From NCBI RefSeq assembly GCF_003287355.1, contig NZ_QMIM01000023.1:1-64000 (forward strand): a stretch of 64,000 bases of DNA. The letters run 5' to 3'. The position numbers were made by a program, and so were the translations under genes. The DNA comes from Halorubrum sp. 48-1-W. Lineage in GTDB: Archaea; Halobacteriota; Halobacteria; Halobacteriales; Haloferacaceae. The stretch's first letter is position 1. Every line of letters begins with the position of its first letter. Below are positions 7,731 to 16,359 of the stretch, in pieces. The notes under the pieces were generated by a model, which saw only the letters and a list, made by a program, of their open reading frames with translations, ran no database searches and was not told where the DNA came from.

Positions 7731-8600
7731 TCACTCCCGATCGGGTCGTTCCCGCCGGACCACGGCTCCCGGAGCCGACACCGTCGCCGAGCGGTCGGTC
7801 ACGACGCCGTACTCGGCGGTCGCGACCGACCCCGGAACCCCGTCGAGTTCCGGGCCGTACCGCGAGGTGAGCGAGCCGTGGACCGCGTCGCGGACGCAAG
7901 CCCTGACCGCTGTTCCGATCGGGGTGGCGGAGCCGGAGAACGCTGTGTTCGCGGCCGTGTCGTCCCCTGCGGGACAGCCGACCACGACCGCGTCGCTCGT
8001 CGTCCCGGGGAACCCGACCGTCGCGAGCAGGGTCGCCGCCTTCGCCTCGGCGGCGACCGCGACGAGGTTCGCGAGCGCGCCGGGTGCCAGGGGGCGGTCA
8101 GCGCCGACGAGGAGGTTGACGGTGCCGGCGGGCGGTCCGGCGTCGTTTCCGTCGTTTTCGACGCTGTTTTCGGCGGATCCGGCGTCGTCACGGTCGACGT
8201 CCGCGTCGCCGACGCGGTCGACCTCGTCCGCCGGCATCGGGAGCGCTGCGGGGTTCGACACCCCGGCGGTGGCGAGCACGGTCGCCTCCTCGAGCCGTGC
8301 GACCCGGGCGTGTCGCTGGTCGACGCCGGTGAGGAGCGCGGGCGCGACGCCATCGGCGGCGCCGTCGCCCGCGACGTCCGCGAACCCCGCTGTGCCGACC
8401 CGCGTGTCGACGTACGCGCGGAGGTCCCGGCGTCCCCCCTCGTCCCACCCCTCCGGCACCGTCACGTTGTAGGCGGCGTCCGCGACCCGGACCCCGCCGT
8501 CGAACCCGGTCGAGAGGAACCGGGTCGGGCCGTCCGTCCGTCGGAACCGACAGACGCCGTCTTCGACGTCGGCGTGGAACGCCGGAGGTCGGCCGCTCAT
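7731..8600 (-). CDS. cbiZ: Adenosylcobinamide amidohydrolase CbiZ
   Basis: A 289-residue protein of the archaeal CbiZ family, which removes the aminopropanol side chain from (adenosyl)cobinamide to give (adenosyl)cobyric acid. This lets salvaged corrinoids re-enter the pathway at cobyric acid. Family sequence features are LLTGVDQRHARVA, ATLLATVGFPGTTSDAVVVGC and a C-terminal AVHGSLTSRY region. An Asp/Glu-rich insert of about 35 residues near residue 140 is typical of halophile loops. ATG at 8600 overlaps the end of cobD by 4 bp (ATGA). It is the last gene of a six-gene minus-strand operon and works with CbiB and CobD to rebuild cobinamide phosphate. Confidence 0.87.
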   Translation of the reverse strand: MSGRPPAFHADVEDGVCRFRRTDGPTRFLSTGFDGGVRVADAAYNVTVPEGWDEGGRRDLRAYVDTRVGTAGFADVAGDGAADGVAPALLTGVDQRHARVARLEEATVLATAGVSNPAALPMPADEVDRVGDADVDRDDAGSAENSVENDGNDAGPPAGTVNLLVGADRPLAPGALANLVAVAAEAKAATLLATVGFPGTTSDAVVVGCPAGDDTAANTAFSGSATPIGTAVRACVRDAVHGSLTSRYGPELDGVPGSVATAEYGVVTDRSATVSAPGAVVRRERPDRE

Positions 8601-9604
8601 ACCCCGAGCGCGTCGAGGAGCCGGTCGTTCTCGTTCGGCCTTCGGATCGCCGTCCGGAGGTGGCTGTCGAGCCGCGGGAACGACCGCGCGTCCCGGAGCA
8701 CGATCCCCTCCGCCCGGGCCGTCCCGAGCACGTCGTCGGGGTCGGCCTCGCCAGTGTGAAAGAGGAGGAACGGCGCGTCCGACGGGTACACCTCGAAGCG
8801 TGCCGTGAGCCGTTCCCGCATCCGCTCGCGCTCGACGGCGACGCGCTCGCGCGTTCGCTCGACGAACGCCGTCCGTCGGAGACAGTGCGTGCCGACCTCG
8901 ACTGCGGGCGTCGACAGCTCCCAGGGGAGCCGGCCGCGGTCGAGCCGGTCGCGGAGCCTCCCTCCCGTGGCGAGGAACCCCGCGCGGAGCCCCGGGAGGC
9001 CGAACACCTTGGTGAGCGAGCGCGCGACGACGACGTCGGGCTCGCCGGCGAGCGACGGCTGGGGCGTGAAATCGAGGAACGCCTCGTCGACGAACAGGAC
9101 GGCTCCGGCCTCCCGGCAACGCGCGGCGAGCTCGAGGAGCCCGTCCCGATCGGTCAGCTCGCCGGTCGGGTTGTTCGGGTTACAGACGACGACGAGCGCG
9201 TGGCCGTCGGGGTCGACGTCGAGGACCGCGTCGTGGGCGACGGGGACCGGTTCGCCGCCCTGGAGGCGCACCTCGCGGTCGTACTCGCCGAAGGAGGGTT
9301 CGGGGACGACGACCGACTCGCCCGGGTCGACGACGAGCGAGAAGAGCAGCCGCATCCCCGCCATCGCGCCCGCCGTCGGGATCACTTCGGCGGGGGCACA
9401 GTCGACGTAGTCGGCGGCTGTGGCGCGGAAGGCGGTGTAGTCGTCGCCGGGGTACCGCGTGGACGAACAGAGCGCCGAGTCGTACACCGACGTCACTCCT
9501 GAGGGGGTCTCCGGGTTCGTGTTCGCGCTGAAGTCCACCACGCCGGGGTCCGTGGCTCCGCCGTGGAGCACGCGCGGCAGGTCGTCCAGCGCTTCCGCGT
9601 CCAT
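8597..9604 (-). CDS. cobD: L-threonine-O-3-phosphate decarboxylase CobD (PLP, class I/II aminotransferase fold)
   Basis: A 335-residue fold-type I PLP enzyme. Key residues are the N-P-N-N-P-T-G motif (142-148), D173 in the V-D-E-A-F strand that contacts the pyridine nitrogen, and the Schiff-base lysine K199 in S-L-T-K-V-F-G-L-P-G. CobD makes (R)-1-amino-2-propanol phosphate for attachment to cobyric acid by CbiB. HisC-type histidinol-phosphate aminotransferase is the close paralogue, but the setting between cobY and cbiZ decides for CobD. ATG at 9604 gives the first residues MDAEALDDLPRVLHGG, a normal start; upstream in-frame codons are Ser/Arg-rich noise. It lies 22 bp after cobY. Confidence 0.87.
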   Translation of the reverse strand: MDAEALDDLPRVLHGGATDPGVVDFSANTNPETPSGVTSVYDSALCSSTRYPGDDYTAFRATAADYVDCAPAEVIPTAGAMAGMRLLFSLVVDPGESVVVPEPSFGEYDREVRLQGGEPVPVAHDAVLDVDPDGHALVVVCNPNNPTGELTDRDGLLELAARCREAGAVLFVDEAFLDFTPQPSLAGEPDVVVARSLTKVFGLPGLRAGFLATGGRLRDRLDRGRLPWELSTPAVEVGTHCLRRTAFVERTRERVAVERERMRERLTARFEVYPSDAPFLLFHTGEADPDDVLGTARAEGIVLRDARSFPRLDSHLRTAIRRPNENDRLLDALGV

Positions 9605-9626
9605 GCCATCGATCCCGGCCCGAAGT

Positions 9627-10316
9627 TCAAAAACCCATCTCCGAACGAGTTGCGAGCCGCCGCGCCAGCTCCAGGTCACCCGGCCGGTTGACGTTGACCG
9701 CGATCGAGTCCCGCTCCCGGACGACGACACGGTCCGGGCCGTCGCCGACCACGTTCAGCCCCGTCGGCGCGACGGGCGTACCGGCGTGTTCGAACGACGC
9801 GTCCACGCTCGCGCCGAGGGCGCGTTTGTACGCGACCGGCACGCAGCCCGTCACCGATCCGACGGTACCGTCGGGGGTCGCTTCCGGGACCGCGTCGCGG
9901 TCGTCGGCGGGTCCGGCGTGTGCCGCGTCGATCGCGGTGTCGGCGTCACGGCCGCGGAGCAGCGGGAGGTCGGCTGTGACGGTGACGGCCGGTCCGTCGA
10001 CCGCCGAGAGGCCCACCTCGAGGTCCGCGACGTAGCCGTCGCCGCTCCCGTCGAGGACGGTACACGGGACCGCCGACCCGGCCGAGAGCCCGGACCGGAG
10101 CGCGCGCCGGGTGTCGGGCGCGTCCGGCGACGTGACGGCGAGGACGCGGGTGACGTCCGCGTCCGCCAGCGCGTCGAGGACGCACGCGACCATCGGGCGA
10201 CCCCCTACCTCCACCAGGGGCTTTTCGACGTCGGCGCCGAGCCGCGTTCCCTCCCCGCCACAGAGGAGTACGGCCGGGAGCTCCCGGGTCGAGCGATCCG
10301 ACGCCTCGCCCGTCAC
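9627..10316 (-). CDS. cobY: Adenosylcobinamide-phosphate guanylyltransferase CobY
   Basis: A 229-residue nucleotidyltransferase. The signature L-L-C-G-G-E-G-T-R-L-G (about residues 17-27) with K32-P is the nucleotide-binding start shared with MobA and GlmU enzymes; TVTADLPLL supplies the metal-binding Asp. The archaeal CobY is the non-orthologous replacement of bacterial CobU and makes AdoCbi-GDP from GTP and AdoCbi-phosphate. The last residues (NVNRPGDLELARRL) match the usual family C-terminus. The GTG at 10316 overlaps the cobS stop by 3 bp (GTGA), showing translational coupling. MobA is the alternative, excluded by context. Confidence 0.85.
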   Translation of the reverse strand: MTGEASDRSTRELPAVLLCGGEGTRLGADVEKPLVEVGGRPMVACVLDALADADVTRVLAVTSPDAPDTRRALRSGLSAGSAVPCTVLDGSGDGYVADLEVGLSAVDGPAVTVTADLPLLRGRDADTAIDAAHAGPADDRDAVPEATPDGTVGSVTGCVPVAYKRALGASVDASFEHAGTPVAPTGLNVVGDGPDRVVVRERDSIAVNVNRPGDLELARRLATRSEMGF

Positions 10317-11206
10317 GCGATCGCCCACGCGATCACCCCCGCGTGGAGCGCGACCGCCCGGCCGAGCTCGTTCGCTGCGCCGAACACGTCGCCGCTCACT
10401 CCCCCGAGCCACGGGCGGACGCGGACCAGGAGGAGGAGGGAGACGGCGGGTCCCGCGAGCAGGGCCGCAGCGACCGCCGGGAGCACGCCGGAGGGGACGG
10501 CGAGCAGGGCCGGAACCGAGACGACTGCGACGGAGACGGCCGCGACCGCCACCAGCGACCGCGGGCCGACCTCGCCGACCACCGCGGACCCGAGCCCCTC
10601 GTGTGTGGGCGTCCCGAGGCAGGCGAGGAGCGCCATCCCGGCCTTCGCGCCGACCTCCGCCGCGAGGACGACCACGATCGCTACGGATCCGACGAGCGCG
10701 CCGTCCGTACTGCCGTCGACGACTCCACCGCCCGCGTCGCCGGCGGGCCCGGTCGCGAGCGCGAGCGCGCCGAGCGTCGTGGCGAGCAGCGTGACCCCGA
10801 GCGCGAGCGCGCCGCCCACGCCGAGGTCGGCGTCCTTCAGGACCGACAGCCGGCGGTCGGGGTCGTGTACAGCGACCGCGTCGCCGAGGTCCGCGAGCCC
10901 GTCGGCGTGGGTGACGCCGGTGAGGAGGTACAACGCGACGAGGTAGCCGGCCGTGGCGGTCCACGGCGAGGGCGCGAGAAAGGCGAGCCCCGCGACCGCG
11001 CCGACGACTGTGCCGACGACCGGGAACGTCCAGGGGGACCGCCGGAACGCGTGCCAATCGGCCGGATCGGCACCCGGCACCGGCACCCGCGTCAGGAACG
11101 TGAACGCGCCCCGAAGTGCGAGGATCGGGGCGATCGACGACACCGCCGCATCGCCGTCGCTCCCGTCGTCATCGCCGTCGGCCCCGCCGTCATCGCCGTC
11201 CGTCAC
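10313..11206 (-). CDS. cobS: Cobalamin-5'-phosphate synthase CobS
   Basis: A 297-residue integral membrane enzyme with about seven hydrophobic helices. The conserved family motif T-H-A-D-G-L-A-D-L-G-D-A lies after the third helix, followed by V-L-K-D-A-D-L-G. It joins AdoCbi-GDP to alpha-ribazole or its 5'-phosphate to complete the nucleotide loop. The N-terminal 20 residues are Asp/Gly-rich and likely cytosolic. The GTG at 11206 overlaps the cbiB stop by GTGA; an alternative start would be a GTG nearer VSSIAPILAL. It forms a membrane complex with CbiB in known systems. Confidence 0.87.
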   Translation of the reverse strand: MTDGDDGGADGDDDGSDGDAAVSSIAPILALRGAFTFLTRVPVPGADPADWHAFRRSPWTFPVVGTVVGAVAGLAFLAPSPWTATAGYLVALYLLTGVTHADGLADLGDAVAVHDPDRRLSVLKDADLGVGGALALGVTLLATTLGALALATGPAGDAGGGVVDGSTDGALVGSVAIVVVLAAEVGAKAGMALLACLGTPTHEGLGSAVVGEVGPRSLVAVAAVSVAVVSVPALLAVPSGVLPAVAAALLAGPAVSLLLLVRVRPWLGGVSGDVFGAANELGRAVALHAGVIAWAIA

Positions 11207-12162
11207 AGCGCCAGCGACACCCCCGCGACGCCGAGTCCGAGCCAGCCGGCCCGGGAGACGATCCGGACGCCCCGCCGTGCCTCCGGGGTCGTCGGGAGCG
11301 CGCTCCCGGGCAACAGCGTGTACGCACCCGGCTTCGTCAGTCGGACGTCGAGCACGGCCGCGAGCGACCCCATCGGCCAGCCGGCGTTCGGCGAGTCGGG
11401 GACGAGCGCCGCCGACCGGGTGCGCCCGAGCCCCGCGAGCGGGCCGGTCGCGGTCGCCCCCCAGCCAGCCACGAGGATCAAGAGTGCGGTCGCCCGCGCC
11501 GGGAGCCACATGACGCCGTCGTCGAGCCGGGCGGGCGCCCAGCCGGCCCGCCGGTCGCGGTACCCGAGCATCGAGTCCAGCGTGTTGACGCCCTTGACCC
11601 AGGCGGTCGCGCCCGCGGCGAAAGCGAGCCCGCCGGTCGTCGACAGGCCGGCGATCGGGGCGACGGTCGCGGTCAGGACGAACGCGGAGAGCGGCGCGAT
11701 CAGGCCGTCGGCGAGGTTCTCAGCCGCGCTCTCGACGGCCGCGGACCGGACGTGGGCAGGCGACAGGTCCCCGGCGTCCCGGCCCGCGAGCGCGCGCAAC
11801 TCGTGGCGTGCCGTCTCGAGGTCGCCGTCGGCGAGGTCGATCACGTCGCGGGCGACGGCCACCAGCATCCGCCGGCTCGAGCAGACGAAGAGGACGACCC
11901 CCGCGGTCGCGGCGGCCGGGACCGCGGAGGCGGGAACACGCGACCCGACGACGACCACGGGTGTTGCCAGGAGCGCGGCGAAGGCGAGGGGAGCGACGAA
12001 CGCGAGCGCGACGCCGACTGACCGCGAGTCCGGTAGCCGGCCGTCGAGACCCGCGACGCCGCGGCCGAGCCACGCGACGGGATGGAGGCCGGCCGGCGGC
12101 TCCGAGAAGGTCCGGTCGAGGGCGGCGGCGAGCGCGAGCGCGCCGGCCGCCGCGACGCTCAC
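11203..12162 (-). CDS. cbiB: Adenosylcobinamide-phosphate synthase CbiB
   Basis: A 319-residue membrane protein of the CbiB/CobD(Pseudomonas) family, which condenses adenosylcobyric acid with aminopropanol phosphate. Family signatures visible are HPVAWLGR near the N-terminus, S-A-A-E-N-L-A-D-G-L-I-A-P-L, WVKGVNTLDSMLGYRD and S-P-N-A-G-W-P-M. About five hydrophobic helices are present. The GTG at 12162 overlaps the HAD gene stop (GTGA). The substrate aminopropanol phosphate is supplied by cobD of the same operon, so the enzyme set from cobyric acid onward is nearly complete here. Confidence 0.9.
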   Translation of the reverse strand: MSVAAAGALALAAALDRTFSEPPAGLHPVAWLGRGVAGLDGRLPDSRSVGVALAFVAPLAFAALLATPVVVVGSRVPASAVPAAATAGVVLFVCSSRRMLVAVARDVIDLADGDLETARHELRALAGRDAGDLSPAHVRSAAVESAAENLADGLIAPLSAFVLTATVAPIAGLSTTGGLAFAAGATAWVKGVNTLDSMLGYRDRRAGWAPARLDDGVMWLPARATALLILVAGWGATATGPLAGLGRTRSAALVPDSPNAGWPMGSLAAVLDVRLTKPGAYTLLPGSALPTTPEARRGVRIVSRAGWLGLGVAGVSLAL

Positions 12163-12779
12163 GGTTCGGCCTCCAACTCGCCGCCGATCTCGCCGAGGGG
12201 GATCTCCGTCACGTCGAGGAACCGGCCGCCGACGTCGACGATCCCGCCGTCGGTGGCCGGGTCGTCGCCGACGTGGACGAGGGCCGACGGGGCGACGCCG
12301 AGCGCCTCGGCGACGGCTTCGAACGCCTTCGCGTGCGGCTTCCGCCAGCCACAGCCGACGCTCGCCGTGACCGCGTCGAACTCCCCGCGGAGCCCCGCAC
12401 GGATCAGCGTCCGGGGAACCAGCTCCGGGACCGCGCAGTTCGAGCAGATCCCGACCGGGCCGCGGTCGGCCGCCGTCCGGACCGCCTCGAGTGCGCCCTC
12501 GCGGCGCGTGACCTCGGGGTCGAACGCGGCGACGACCGCGTGACGGACGACGTTGTCGGGGGCGTCGACCCCGCGGGAACGGAGCGCGGCGGCGGCGTGT
12601 GCCGGGAGGGGGACTTCCGCGCCGGTCGGCGCGTCGACGTGCCGTTCGCCGTACGCGACGTGCCAGTCGTCGGGGACGGCCACGTCCCGCGACTCGAGCT
12701 CGCGGGCGACGACCTCGGCCGGGTCGGTCGGGTACTCGACGTCGACGAGCGTGCCGAAGAGATCGAACGTTACTGCCAC
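12159..12779 (-). CDS. HAD-superfamily hydrolase heading the cobalamin operon
   Basis: A 206-residue HAD phosphatase. The four motifs are visible: D6 in F-D-L-F-G-T-L-V-D (motif I, with Phe at the usual second Asp), I-C-S-N-C (motif II), K in G-W-R-K-P-H-A (motif III) and V-G-D-D-P-A-T-D (motif IV). The cap is helical, as in haloacid-dehalogenase and phosphoglycolate phosphatase relatives. It is the first gene of the cobalamin operon and overlaps cbiB by GTGA. No cobC or cobZ phosphatase is seen, so it is a candidate for the missing alpha-ribazole-phosphate phosphatase (inference from context). The start is GTG at 12779. Confidence 0.8.
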   Translation of the reverse strand: MAVTFDLFGTLVDVEYPTDPAEVVARELESRDVAVPDDWHVAYGERHVDAPTGAEVPLPAHAAAALRSRGVDAPDNVVRHAVVAAFDPEVTRREGALEAVRTAADRGPVGICSNCAVPELVPRTLIRAGLRGEFDAVTASVGCGWRKPHAKAFEAVAEALGVAPSALVHVGDDPATDGGIVDVGGRFLDVTEIPLGEIGGELEAEP

Positions 12780-12876
12780 GATACCCCTTGTAGGGACAAA
12801 CCGGGATTGAAGCTGTCGGTCGGGTCACGACTCGCGGAACGACGTGGGGCCGTTTCTCGGGTCGTCGACATCGGGC

Positions 12877-13362
12877 CTACAGCACTAGTTGTCCGAGGTG
12901 GAGGTTGTAGAACCGGTAGAGCCCGGAGACCCACGCACAGAGCCAGAGGATCATGAACCCCGCGACGCCCACTCGGAGACGACCGCGCCACTTCCCCATG
13001 TCCTCGTGGAGCTCGTCGATGTCGACGTCGGGGTCGTCGTAGGCGTCGGCGTCCCGCTTGGCCTGGAAGATCCGGACGATCCCGGTGAGCGCGAACGTCA
13101 ACAGCGCGTACGCCTGAAGCCCGAGGAAGGCGTGAACCACGGCCCCACCGGAGAGCTGTCCGGGGAGCCGCGGTATCATCCATGCCACGACGGGTACGGT
13201 CGTCAACAGGAGGCCGACGAGGATGTACCGCAAGTGGCGAGTCAACACCTTCCACGTCACCACTTCGGCGTCGATCATGATCCACGCGCCGTACAGGAGG
13301 AACGGGAGGCTCGCCGTCACGGACAGCCCCGCGACCGCCGCGACCACCGACTCGTCGACCAT
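12877..13362 (-). CDS. Four-helix membrane protein next to the cytochrome b cluster
   Basis: A 161-residue membrane protein with four hydrophobic helices (near SVTASLPFLLYGAWIMI, YILVGLLLTTVPVVAW, AFLGLQAYALLTFALTG and VGVAGFMILWLCAWVSG). Histidines occur at helix edges (TRHLRY, VVHAFLG, YNLHLG), which could ligate haem or a metal, but no family pattern proves this. A charged loop rich in Asp lies between helices 3 and 4. A TATA-like element at 13388-13394 sits 27 nt before the ATG. It is divergent from the gene at 13517 and flanks the respiratory cluster, so an accessory role there is inferred only. Confidence 0.6.
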   Translation of the reverse strand: MVDESVVAAVAGLSVTASLPFLLYGAWIMIDAEVVTWKVLTRHLRYILVGLLLTTVPVVAWMIPRLPGQLSGGAVVHAFLGLQAYALLTFALTGIVRIFQAKRDADAYDDPDVDIDELHEDMGKWRGRLRVGVAGFMILWLCAWVSGLYRFYNLHLGQLVL

Positions 13363-13516
13363 GCCTCACGTTCGGCCTCGCGTGCGTAAAACTCCCCGAT
13401 CCGTGGACGACTCCCCGCAATCCGTGGACGACACCCTGCGCTCCGTGGACGGGCCGTTCTCGGGGGTCGGCATCGGACGAAAAAGAGTTACCCTCCCGAG
13501 CGCGTACGTCGGGGCA

Positions 13517-14413
13517 ATGGAGGACACCTCGACGCAGTCGGAGGCGGACGGTCCCGACCGGGAGACCGTCGAGGAGGGGCCGGACGGTCCGGACGCCCCG
13601 GTCGACGCGGATGCCCCGGTCGACGCGGACGTCGCGAACGACGCGAACGCCGCGGACGACGGCGGGTCCGTGGACGGACCGTCGGCGTCCGACGACGACG
13701 ACCTCGCCGAGCTCCGCGAGCGCGTCGACGCCGAGTACGACTTCGACGACTTCGGCCCCGCGGACATGGCCCGGATGAGCGCCGAGGAGTGGGACGCCGC
13801 CTTCGACCCTGACACGTGGATCACCGGGCCGCGCCTGCTCGACCGCGTCGAGGCCGAACTGAAGTCCCGGATCGCCCGTCGCGAGGTGTTCGGACTCCTC
13901 GAGCGCGTGCGCGAGGACGGCGAGGAGCGCGTGCTCGTCTACTCCGACGAGGGGTACGCGATCGTCCGTCCGAGCGGCGAGGTGAGCGGTCGGGGGACGG
14001 TGCTCCGGGACGTGGAACCGCTCGTCGCGCTCGCAGCGATGGAGGAGTACGACGTGGCCGACCCGCCCGACGACTGGTCGCTTCCCCACCCGGACACGGT
14101 TCCGGAGGGCTCCGGCGAGTTCGGCAACCTGATCATCCAGGTCGTCGCTGCGGTCCAGGTGATCGCGGGTCTCGCCCTGCTCGGCGCGTCGTTCCTCACC
14201 GACCTCGACAGCATCGTCGGCCCCGCGATGGGGGCCATCTTTCTCCTCGTCGGGCTCTTCCTGTTCGCGATAGTCGCCAACGCCAGGCTCTCCGATCGGT
14301 TCCGCTCCGAGGAGTACCGCGACCGGCTGCGCGCGCTCCGGGAAGCGAAGGAGCGGCCGGAGTTCGTCCCGGTCGACGGGGAGGTCCTGAGCGAGGAAAC
14401 CGAAGATCGGTGA
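13517..14413 (+). CDS. Conserved haloarchaeal membrane protein, first gene of the respiratory cluster
   Basis: A 298-residue protein. Residues 1-65 are disordered and acidic with the repeated pattern DAPVDADAPVDADV. Residues 70-195 form a soluble domain without recognised motifs or cysteines (notable phrase EEWDAAFDPDTWITGPRLLDR). Two transmembrane helices follow (about 205-225 and 232-255), then a basic/acidic tail. It carries no Rieske motif. The position just before halocyanin and cytochrome b suggests an assembly or accessory subunit, which is inference. ATG 13517 is the first start after a plausible promoter; the longer upstream reading is Arg/Ser-rich noise. Confidence 0.65.
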   Translation: MEDTSTQSEADGPDRETVEEGPDGPDAPVDADAPVDADVANDANAADDGGSVDGPSASDDDDLAELRERVDAEYDFDDFGPADMARMSAEEWDAAFDPDTWITGPRLLDRVEAELKSRIARREVFGLLERVREDGEERVLVYSDEGYAIVRPSGEVSGRGTVLRDVEPLVALAAMEEYDVADPPDDWSLPHPDTVPEGSGEFGNLIIQVVAAVQVIAGLALLGASFLTDLDSIVGPAMGAIFLLVGLFLFAIVANARLSDRFRSEEYRDRLRALREAKERPEFVPVDGEVLSEETEDR

Positions 14414-14510
14414 AACAGCCGAATTCGGGGGTTTCAACCCACCTTACTATCCGCCCACCGATCGAGGATAGTCGGTGGGTTTAAGCGCACCCCGTCCTGA
14501 GTGAACCTGT

Positions 14511-15152
14511 ATGAAAAGGCGGGAATTCGTGCGAACGGCCGGCGGCACGACCGCCGTGGTCGCGGCCTCGGCCGGGGCGACCGGGACGGCCGCCGCACAG
14601 GAGGTGCAACCGGACTGGCCGAGCGGTGCGGCGGACGGGAACGGTGGATCCTACGAGGACCTCCGCGGCGAGAGTGAGGTAACCATCTCGGTGGGGGCGG
14701 GCGACGACGGGCTCGCGTTCGACCCCACCCTCGCGTGGGTCGACACGGGGACGACCATCACCTGGGAGTGGACCGGCTCCGGCGGCGCACACAACGTCGT
14801 CACCGTCGACGGTGAAGCCGACCTCGACAGCGGCGACGCGGTCGACGAGGAAGGGTACACCTACGAGTACGAGACGAGCGAGGACGACGCCGGAATCACC
14901 CACTACCACTGTGTTCCCCACGACGCCGTCGGCATGCACGGCGGCATCGCCGTCGGCGAGGACGTCGCCACGGTCGAGACGGGCGGGGCGAACACCGGCT
15001 GGCCCGAGGACATCGCCGACGTCGGGATGCCGCTTCACGCCCACTGGGTCGGCGTCTCCGCCGGCCTCGGCGTCGTGCTCACGATGATATTCACGTTCTA
15101 CATGCTGAAGTACGGCGAGTCCGCACACACCGGTCAGGGGGGGAGCCGATGA
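14511..15152 (+). CDS. Halocyanin-like blue copper protein, membrane anchored
   Basis: A 213-residue cupredoxin that carries electrons at the outer face of the membrane. It begins with a twin-arginine signal (K-R-R-E-F-V, cleavage near A29). The plastocyanin fold has all four copper ligands: H94, C134, H137 and M142 (in G-G-A-H-N and H-C-V-P-H-D-A-V-G-M). A transmembrane helix at about 178-199 anchors the C-terminus. It lies directly upstream of the cytochrome b genes, so it is the probable electron acceptor of this quinol-oxidising complex. TATA-like GTTTAAGC at 14480-14487 lies about 28 nt before the ATG. Its stop overlaps the next ATG (ATGA). Confidence 0.9.
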   Translation: MKRREFVRTAGGTTAVVAASAGATGTAAAQEVQPDWPSGAADGNGGSYEDLRGESEVTISVGAGDDGLAFDPTLAWVDTGTTITWEWTGSGGAHNVVTVDGEADLDSGDAVDEEGYTYEYETSEDDAGITHYHCVPHDAVGMHGGIAVGEDVATVETGGANTGWPEDIADVGMPLHAHWVGVSAGLGVVLTMIFTFYMLKYGESAHTGQGGSR

Positions 15153-15538
15153 GTTCGAGCGGCTCCTCGTACGGCGACATCCACCGGTACGAGCCCGCCA
15201 GGGAGAGCACCGCCGCCGCCATCGCGATCGTGCTCCTCACGATCATCGAGGTCGTGTTCGTCTTCCTGTTCGTCTACGGGCTCATGTTCTCCTGGGCGTC
15301 GACGGAACCCGGGAACATGTTCATGGGCGCCCTGCTCGCACTGATCTTTTTGGATCTGGCGTTCATACTGTTGTTGTACCGGAAGGAGTTCCTCCCCGAC
15401 GTGATGATCGTCAAGAAGCGGCGTCGGAAGTGGGAGGACCTCTACGTCCGCGAGGAAGAAAAAGACGGCGTGGAACTGGACGCCGGCGACGCCTGGGATA
15501 CCGTCAAGCGGGCGGTGTACCCCTACTACAAGAAGTGA
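15149..15538 (+). CDS. Two-helix subunit of the halocyanin/cytochrome b complex
   Basis: A 129-residue protein with two transmembrane helices (about 22-47 and 57-75) and a basic K-K-R-R-R-K stretch followed by a charged cytosolic tail ending AVYPYYKK. It has no cofactor motif. Overlap with halocyanin (ATGA) and a 7-bp gap to cytochrome b show it belongs to this operon, probably as a small structural subunit. Homologues are known only as uncharacterised haloarchaeal proteins. Confidence 0.7.
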   Translation: MSSSGSSYGDIHRYEPARESTAAAIAIVLLTIIEVVFVFLFVYGLMFSWASTEPGNMFMGALLALIFLDLAFILLLYRKEFLPDVMIVKKRRRKWEDLYVREEEKDGVELDAGDAWDTVKRAVYPYYKK

Positions 15539-15545
15539 TCAACCA

Positions 15546-16355
15546 ATGAGTCTTAAAAAGAACGACGAGATGGACCACAACGCGTGGCTCAAAACGCAGG
15601 ATTTGACGGTCATCGAGACCGCGTTCCTCACCACGCTCATCTGGGTCGACAAGCGGCTCCGCATCGTCGACTACCTCGAGCTCCTGGAGACGATGTACTA
15701 CCGCGCGAACCTCCAGATGCCGAAGAGCCACACCGAACAGTACGACCTCGACAACAAGTTCTGGTACTGGTATCCGCTGTACTCGCTCGGGTCGCTTTCG
15801 GTTCTCGCCTACCTCGTCGCGGCGGTCTCCGGCGCGATGTTGGGCTTCTACTACTCCCCGTCGACGGCGGGAGCCGCCGCACAGGGCGACCCCACCGCCG
15901 CGTACGACTCGGTCGTCCTGATCCTCCAGGACGTCCAGTTCGGATACATGCTCCGGTCGATCCACAGCTGGGCGGCCCAGTTCATGGTCGCAGCGGTGTT
16001 CCTCCACATGCTGCGCGTCTACTTTACCGGCGCGTACAAGGAACCCCGCGAAGTCAACTGGATCCTCGGCGTCGTGTTGATCGGGTTGACCCTCTTCTTC
16101 GGGTTCTCCGGGTACGTCCTCCCGTGGAAGCAGCTGTCCTTCTGGGCGGCACAGATCGGCGTCGAGATGGCGCTCGCGACCCCGATCGTCGGGGAGTGGG
16201 CGGCACAACTCCTGTTCGGGGGGTTCACGCTCGGGCAGGCGACGCTCGTGAGAATGTACATCCTGCACGTGTTCGTACTGCCGTTCGTGGTGACGTCGCT
16301 CATCGCGCTCCACATCGGCATCGTCTGGGTGCAGGGGATCGCGGAGCCGCACTAA
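15546..16355 (+). CDS. Cytochrome b, N-terminal (b6-like) subunit
   Basis: A 269-residue haem protein of the cytochrome b/b6 family, the quinol-oxidising core of a bc/b6f-type complex. Two haem b groups are ligated by H140/H154 and H241/H256. The spacings of 14 and 15 residues match cytochrome b6 rather than mitochondrial cytochrome b (14 and 14). The quinone-site sequence F-S-G-Y-V-L-P-W is present at about 187-194. Four core helices are preceded by an N-terminal amphipathic part of about 70 residues. The second half of cytochrome b is encoded separately next door (5-bp gap), as in the b6/subunit IV split. Confidence 0.93.
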   Translation: MSLKKNDEMDHNAWLKTQDLTVIETAFLTTLIWVDKRLRIVDYLELLETMYYRANLQMPKSHTEQYDLDNKFWYWYPLYSLGSLSVLAYLVAAVSGAMLGFYYSPSTAGAAAQGDPTAAYDSVVLILQDVQFGYMLRSIHSWAAQFMVAAVFLHMLRVYFTGAYKEPREVNWILGVVLIGLTLFFGFSGYVLPWKQLSFWAAQIGVEMALATPIVGEWAAQLLFGGFTLGQATLVRMYILHVFVLPFVVTSLIALHIGIVWVQGIAEPH

Positions 16356-16359
16356 GTCA

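Noticed and set aside
12780-12876. Possible cobalamin riboswitch before the cobalamin operon or before the adenosyltransferase gene
   Set aside because: The leaders are short and show no B12-box-like conserved sequence; haloarchaeal genes here are mostly leaderless.
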